DNA of 7,788 nucleotides from Actinomycetes bacterium (GTDB lineage Bacteria; Actinomycetota; Actinomycetes; Actinomycetales; Cellulomonadaceae). The notes beneath the pieces are model-generated. The model made no database searches, had not been told where the DNA came from, and worked only from the letters and a program-made list of their open reading frames with translations. Position numbers and translations under genes: made by a program. Location of the stretch: positions 1 through 7,788 of the forward strand of contig JAEWGQ010000394.1 of NCBI GenBank assembly GCA_023388235.1, written 5' to 3'. Below are positions 1-7,788 of this stretch, one piece after another (the stretch's first letter is position 1; each line of letters opens with the position of its first letter).

Positions 1-935
1 TCGCGGCGTTCGTCATGGCGTCCCAGGGCGTGCAGCTCTACCAGCTCCCCATCGACGGGGTCGTGCTGGGGTCGCACCGCGTGATGCTCGGGCTGACCGT
101 CCTCATCGTGGTGGTCGCGATGAACGCGGTGAACTTCGTCGACGGCCTCGACGGCCTGGCCGCCGGGCTGATCGCGATCGGCGGCGCGGGGTTCTTCCTG
201 TACTCGTACCAGCTGTCGCGCGAGGCGAGCCCGGGGGACTTCTCGAACCTCGCGACCCTGGTCGTCGCGCTGCTGGTGGGGGCCTGCATCGGGTTCCTGC
301 CGCACAACTTCCACCCGGCGCGCATCTTCATGGGCGACTCGGGCTCGATGCTCATCGGGCTCGTCATCGCCGGCGCCGGCATCCAGGTCACGGGCCAGAT
401 CGACCTGGCCGTGGTGAACACCCGCCAGACGGTCCCGGCGTTCCTGCCGATCCTGCTGCCGGTCGCGGTGCTGCTGCTGCCGCTGCTGGACATGGGGCTG
501 GCGGTGGTGCGCCGGGTGGGGTCCGGGAAGTCGCCGTTCCATCCCGACCGCATGCACCTGCACCACCGGATGCTGGCCCTGGGCCACACGCACCGCCGCG
601 CCGTGGTGATCCTCTACGTCTGGACCGCGCTGTTCACCGGCGCGGCCGTGGCGCTCGTGTGGTTCTCCACGACCTCCGTGCTGATCGGGCTCGCGGGCGG
701 CGTCCTGGTCGCGCTCGGGCTCACGCTCGGCCCGCTGCGCGGCCGCAGCACGCCCGGCGACCCCGGGTGGCCCCCGGCGTCCGGGCCGCCCCGCCCGGGC
801 CCGGGACCGGCACCGGGGAGCCCCGGCGGCCCCGGCACCCCGCCCGCGCGGCACGCCGCCGACCCCCACCGCCACGCCTGGCACGCCACCGGCCTGCCCG
901 CGCTGACCGACCCCGACCCGAGGACGGACCGATGA
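1..935 (+). CDS. wecA: Polyprenyl-phosphate GlcNAc-1-phosphate transferase (WecA/MraY family), 5'-truncated by the window
   Basis: This integral membrane enzyme would transfer a sugar 1-phosphate (GlcNAc-1-P in WecA) from a UDP-sugar to decaprenyl- or undecaprenyl-phosphate, the first lipid-linked step of cell-wall linkage-unit or polysaccharide synthesis. The reading frame is already open at the window edge (first full codon at base 3), so the N-terminal helices and the first Asp-rich motif lie upstream. Visible family motifs are NFVDGLDG (132-155), FMGDSGS (327-347) and the WecA-type His motif HLHHR (555-569), separated by several hydrophobic helices. Two more hydrophobic stretches follow, at about 597-740. 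The last 64 residues (741-932) are a Pro/Gly-rich, probably disordered tail with a few His residues. The stop codon overlaps the next start (ATGA). A WecA homologue directly upstream of the atp genes is also known in Mycobacterium tuberculosis (Rv1302). The family call is firm; the exact sugar and lipid substrates are inferred. Confidence 0.9.
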   Translation, partial: AAFVMASQGVQLYQLPIDGVVLGSHRVMLGLTVLIVVVAMNAVNFVDGLDGLAAGLIAIGGAGFFLYSYQLSREASPGDFSNLATLVVALLVGACIGFLPHNFHPARIFMGDSGSMLIGLVIAGAGIQVTGQIDLAVVNTRQTVPAFLPILLPVAVLLLPLLDMGLAVVRRVGSGKSPFHPDRMHLHHRMLALGHTHRRAVVILYVWTALFTGAAVALVWFSTTSVLIGLAGGVLVALGLTLGPLRGRSTPGDPGWPPASGPPRPGPGPAPGSPGGPGTPPARHAADPHRHAWHATGLPALTDPDPRTDR

Positions 936-1438
936 CCGAGCCCACCCCCGCGCCGACCCCGCCCGCCGGGGACAGTCCCGAGGTCGAGGCGGTGTTCCGC
1001 CGGGCGCTGCGCGACATGGCGCTGCTCGTCGCCGGCGTCACCGTGCTCGGCGTGGGCGTCGGTGCGCTGGTCGCCGGGACGCCGGGGGTGTGGGGCGCGC
1101 TGATCGGCGCGGCCATCGCCCTGGTGTTCTCGGGCACCACGACCCTGGCGATGCTGCGCACGTCGCACACCGCGCCGGGCACGATGATGGCCGTGATCAT
1201 GGGCACCTGGCTGGGCAAGCTCGCCGTGGTGGTGGTCGTGCTCGCGGTCCTGCGCGGGATGGACTTCTACGACCGGTACGTGCTGGCCGTCGTGGTCGCC
1301 GTGGCGGTCATCGGGTCGGCCCTGCTGGACTACCGCGCGGTGGCGCGGGGCAGGGTGCCCTACGTGTCACCCTCCGGCACTGGGCCGAAGGTCCCGAACG
1401 GTGACAAGTCGGACGGAGCCGGTCCCGCCATGGGCTAG
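932..1438 (+). CDS. atpI: Small AtpI-like membrane protein at the head of the ATP synthase operon
   Basis: A 168-residue protein with a Pro/Thr-rich N-terminus, four predicted membrane helices (about residues 30-48, 53-75, 85-107 and 116-132) and a polar C-terminal tail. The fourth helix ends in a basic stretch. A Gly-Thr-Trp-Leu-Gly-Lys segment (91-96) in the third helix resembles the Lys-containing helix of AtpI-type proteins. AtpI homologues help assemble the c-ring or stabilise the complex in some bacteria, but actinobacterial versions are highly divergent. The function here therefore rests mainly on position and topology. I chose the ATG at 932 because it overlaps the upstream stop by four bases (ATGA), which implies translational coupling. 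An in-frame upstream GTG at 659 would add 91 residues of low-complexity Arg/Pro/Ala sequence that only shadows the transferase frame. M. tuberculosis has a comparable gene (Rv1303) in the same place. Confidence 0.8.
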   Translation: MTEPTPAPTPPAGDSPEVEAVFRRALRDMALLVAGVTVLGVGVGALVAGTPGVWGALIGAAIALVFSGTTTLAMLRTSHTAPGTMMAVIMGTWLGKLAVVVVVLAVLRGMDFYDRYVLAVVVAVAVIGSALLDYRAVARGRVPYVSPSGTGPKVPNGDKSDGAGPAMG

Positions 1439-1441
1439 GCT
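1436..1441 (+). promoter_or_regulatory. Possible -10 element (TAGGCT) before atpB
   Basis: TAGGCT straddles the end of the AtpI-like gene and resembles the TAnnnT -10 hexamer of actinobacterial housekeeping promoters. No convincing -35 box lies 16-19 bases upstream. A GTGACA at 1401-1406 looks like a -35 hexamer but is about 29 bases away, which is too far. If it is functional, it would give atpB a leader of roughly 80 bases and a promoter separate from the transferase/AtpI transcript. This is a weak, pattern-only call. Confidence 0.2.
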
Positions 1442-1515
1442 TCCCCCGACCCACCGACGACGGCCGGGTCCCGGTGGCGTGACCCCAGGGACTGCCCGCC
1501 GGAGCCTTCGACCCC

Positions 1516-1521
1516 AGGAGA
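1516..1521 (+). promoter_or_regulatory. Shine-Dalgarno site that fixes the atpB start
   Basis: AGGAGA is a strong match to the anti-Shine-Dalgarno sequence. Counting from the last G of AGGAG there are six bases to the CTG at 1527. It is the only good ribosome binding site in the region before the conserved part of subunit a. Neither in-frame GTG upstream (1401, 1479) has a comparable site. Confidence 0.7.
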
Positions 1522-1526
1522 CTGCT

Positions 1527-3266
<1,740 letters not shown>

Positions 3267-3267
<1 letters not shown>

Positions 3268-4079
3268 TGCGAGGGACGAGCCGGGCGTCGCTGGTCGCCG
3301 CGGAGGGCCGGTTCGAGCCGGTGCTGCGGGAGGCCGGCGCGCAGGGGCGGCTGCTCGGGGAGCAGCTGTTCGCGCTGGTGGACGCGCTGGACTCGTCCGG
3401 CTCGCTGCGGCGCACCCTGACCGACCCGTCGGCGACGGGCGACGCCAAGGCGGCGCTCGTGGCCCGGCTGCTGACCGACGCCGACCCGCGCGTGGCCGAG
3501 GCCGCGCAGGGCCTGGTGCGGTCCCGCTGGTCCGCGGAGGACGACCTCGCCGCGGCGACCGAGCACCTGGCCTTCGAGGCCGTGCTGGCGTCCGCGGAGG
3601 CCGACGGCACGCTGGAGCGGGTGCAGGACGAGCTGTTCCGCATCGGCCGGGCGCTCGCCGGGCAGCGTGAGGTGCGCCGGCTGCTGTACGAGGACACGGT
3701 GCACGCCGAGGCCCGCGGGGACCTCGTCGACCGCCTGCTCGGCGGCGGCGGGGCGCCCGCGACGCGGGTCCTCGCGCGCCGGGCGGCCGTCGCGCCGCGC
3801 GGACGCCGGTTCGTCGCCACGCTCGGCCACCTCGCCGACCTGATCGCCGAGCGGCGCAGCCGCACGGTCGCGACGGTCATCAGCGCGGCGGACCTCAGCG
3901 CGGCCCAGCAGCAGCGGCTCGCGGACATCCTCGCCCGCGCGTACGGCCGTGACATGCAGGTGCAGGTCCAGGTGGACCCGCACGTCCTGGGCGGCCTGCG
4001 CGTGCAGGTCGGCCCCGAGGTGATCGACGCGACCGTGCTCGCACGGCTGGCGGACGCCCGACGACGACTGGCCAGCTGA
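3267..4079 (+). CDS. atpH: ATP synthase F1 subunit delta (OSCP type)
   Basis: Delta caps the alpha/beta hexamer and ties it to the b stalk, so the head cannot turn with the rotor. At 270 residues it is longer than the E. coli protein (177), as usual for actinobacteria. The extra length lies in and around the N-terminal helical domain. The C-terminal part has the expected delta pattern: a Q-rich helix, then alternating hydrophobic residues, Val-Asp-Pro, GGLRVQVG (242-249) and a following Ile-Asp. The ATG at 3267 overlaps the atpF stop by one base. AAGGGGAG at 3256-3263 lies directly before it and serves as the ribosome binding site. No membrane helix is visible, in line with a soluble stator subunit. 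It ends 81 bases before atpA. Confidence 0.94.
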
Positions 4080-4084
4080 CGCGC

Positions 4085-4097
4085 GCGGCGGAGCCGC
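4085..4097 (+). repeat. Short inverted repeat after atpH
   Basis: GCGGC at 4085-4089 pairs with GCCGC at 4093-4097 around the loop GGA. At only 5 bp in GC-rich DNA it could be chance, but it sits immediately after the atpH stop and before a longer hairpin. Confidence 0.3.
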
Positions 4098-4122
4098 ACG
4101 ACCAGCACGACACACGTGGGAC

Positions 4123-4141
4123 CGCACGCCGGAAGCGTGCG
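4123..4141 (+). repeat. Inverted repeat (7-bp stem) upstream of the atpA ribosome binding site
   Basis: CGCACGC at 4123-4129 pairs perfectly with GCGTGCG at 4135-4141 around the five-base loop CGGAA. It ends 7 bases before the AGGAGA of atpA. No T-run follows. Its place parallels the hairpins ahead of atpE and atpD, which suggests a role in mRNA stability, processing or access to the start site rather than termination. Confidence 0.55.
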
Positions 4142-4148
4142 ACACGAC

Positions 4149-4154
4149 AGGAGA
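4149..4154 (+). promoter_or_regulatory. Shine-Dalgarno site of atpA
   Basis: AGGAGA is followed at good spacing by ATG at 4161. This decides against the in-frame GTG at 4116, which lies inside the hairpin-bearing leader and would add 15 residues with no family support. Confidence 0.75.
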
Positions 4155-4160
4155 GATGCC

Positions 4161-5789
<1,629 letters not shown>

Positions 5790-5791
5790 GA

Positions 5792-7788
<1,997 letters not shown>

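Noticed and set aside
659..931. In-frame upstream extension of the AtpI-like gene from GTG 659
   Set aside because: The added residues are Arg/Pro/Ala low-complexity sequence read from a second frame of the transferase gene. The ATGA-coupled start at 932 explains the gene better.
1401..1441. Complete promoter GTGACA ... TAGGCT before atpB
   Set aside because: The two hexamers are about 29 bases apart, beyond the usual 16-19. Only the -10-like element is kept, at low confidence.

Overview
The window is a stretch of very GC-rich (strongly G/C at third codon positions) actinobacterial chromosome carrying most of the F1Fo ATP synthase operon, all on the + strand. Gene order, the E. coli a-subunit E219/H245 pair appearing as His/Glu, the separate b and delta subunits, and the residue-level character of subunits a, c, b and delta suggest a member of the Micrococcales, possibly Cellulomonas or a relative. 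That taxonomic placement is inference from remembered family features, not from a search.

Layout: (1) bases 1-935 hold the 3' part of a WecA/MraY-type polyprenyl-phosphate sugar-1-phosphate transferase with a long Pro/Gly-rich tail. (2) 932-1438 encode a small four-helix membrane protein in the AtpI position, joined to the transferase by an ATGA overlap. (3) 1527-7788 encode the synthase subunits in the order a (atpB), c (atpE), b (atpF), delta (atpH), alpha (atpA), gamma (atpG) and beta (atpD, cut by the window end). The epsilon gene (atpC) would be expected just beyond the window.

The genes work as one unit. Subunits a, c and b form the membrane proton channel, rotor ring and stator stalk. 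Delta joins the stalk to the F1 head, alpha and beta form the catalytic hexamer, and gamma is the central shaft. Key residues are present in every subunit: Arg195 of a, Glu70 of c, the alpha P-loop and arginine finger, and the beta P-loop, catalytic Glu and Walker B Asp. Nothing looks broken.

The spacing of the genes is informative. Single- or double-copy subunits (b, delta, gamma) follow the previous gene by overlap or a 2-base gap. The multi-copy subunits c, alpha and beta each follow an untranslated gap of 61-92 bases that contains one or two perfect inverted repeats. The atpB start is unusual: the only position with a good Shine-Dalgarno sequence points to a CTG codon. I see no new biological system here, no mobile element, no CRISPR array, and no tRNA or rRNA gene. 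The findings concern expression architecture and lineage-specific details of a conserved operon.
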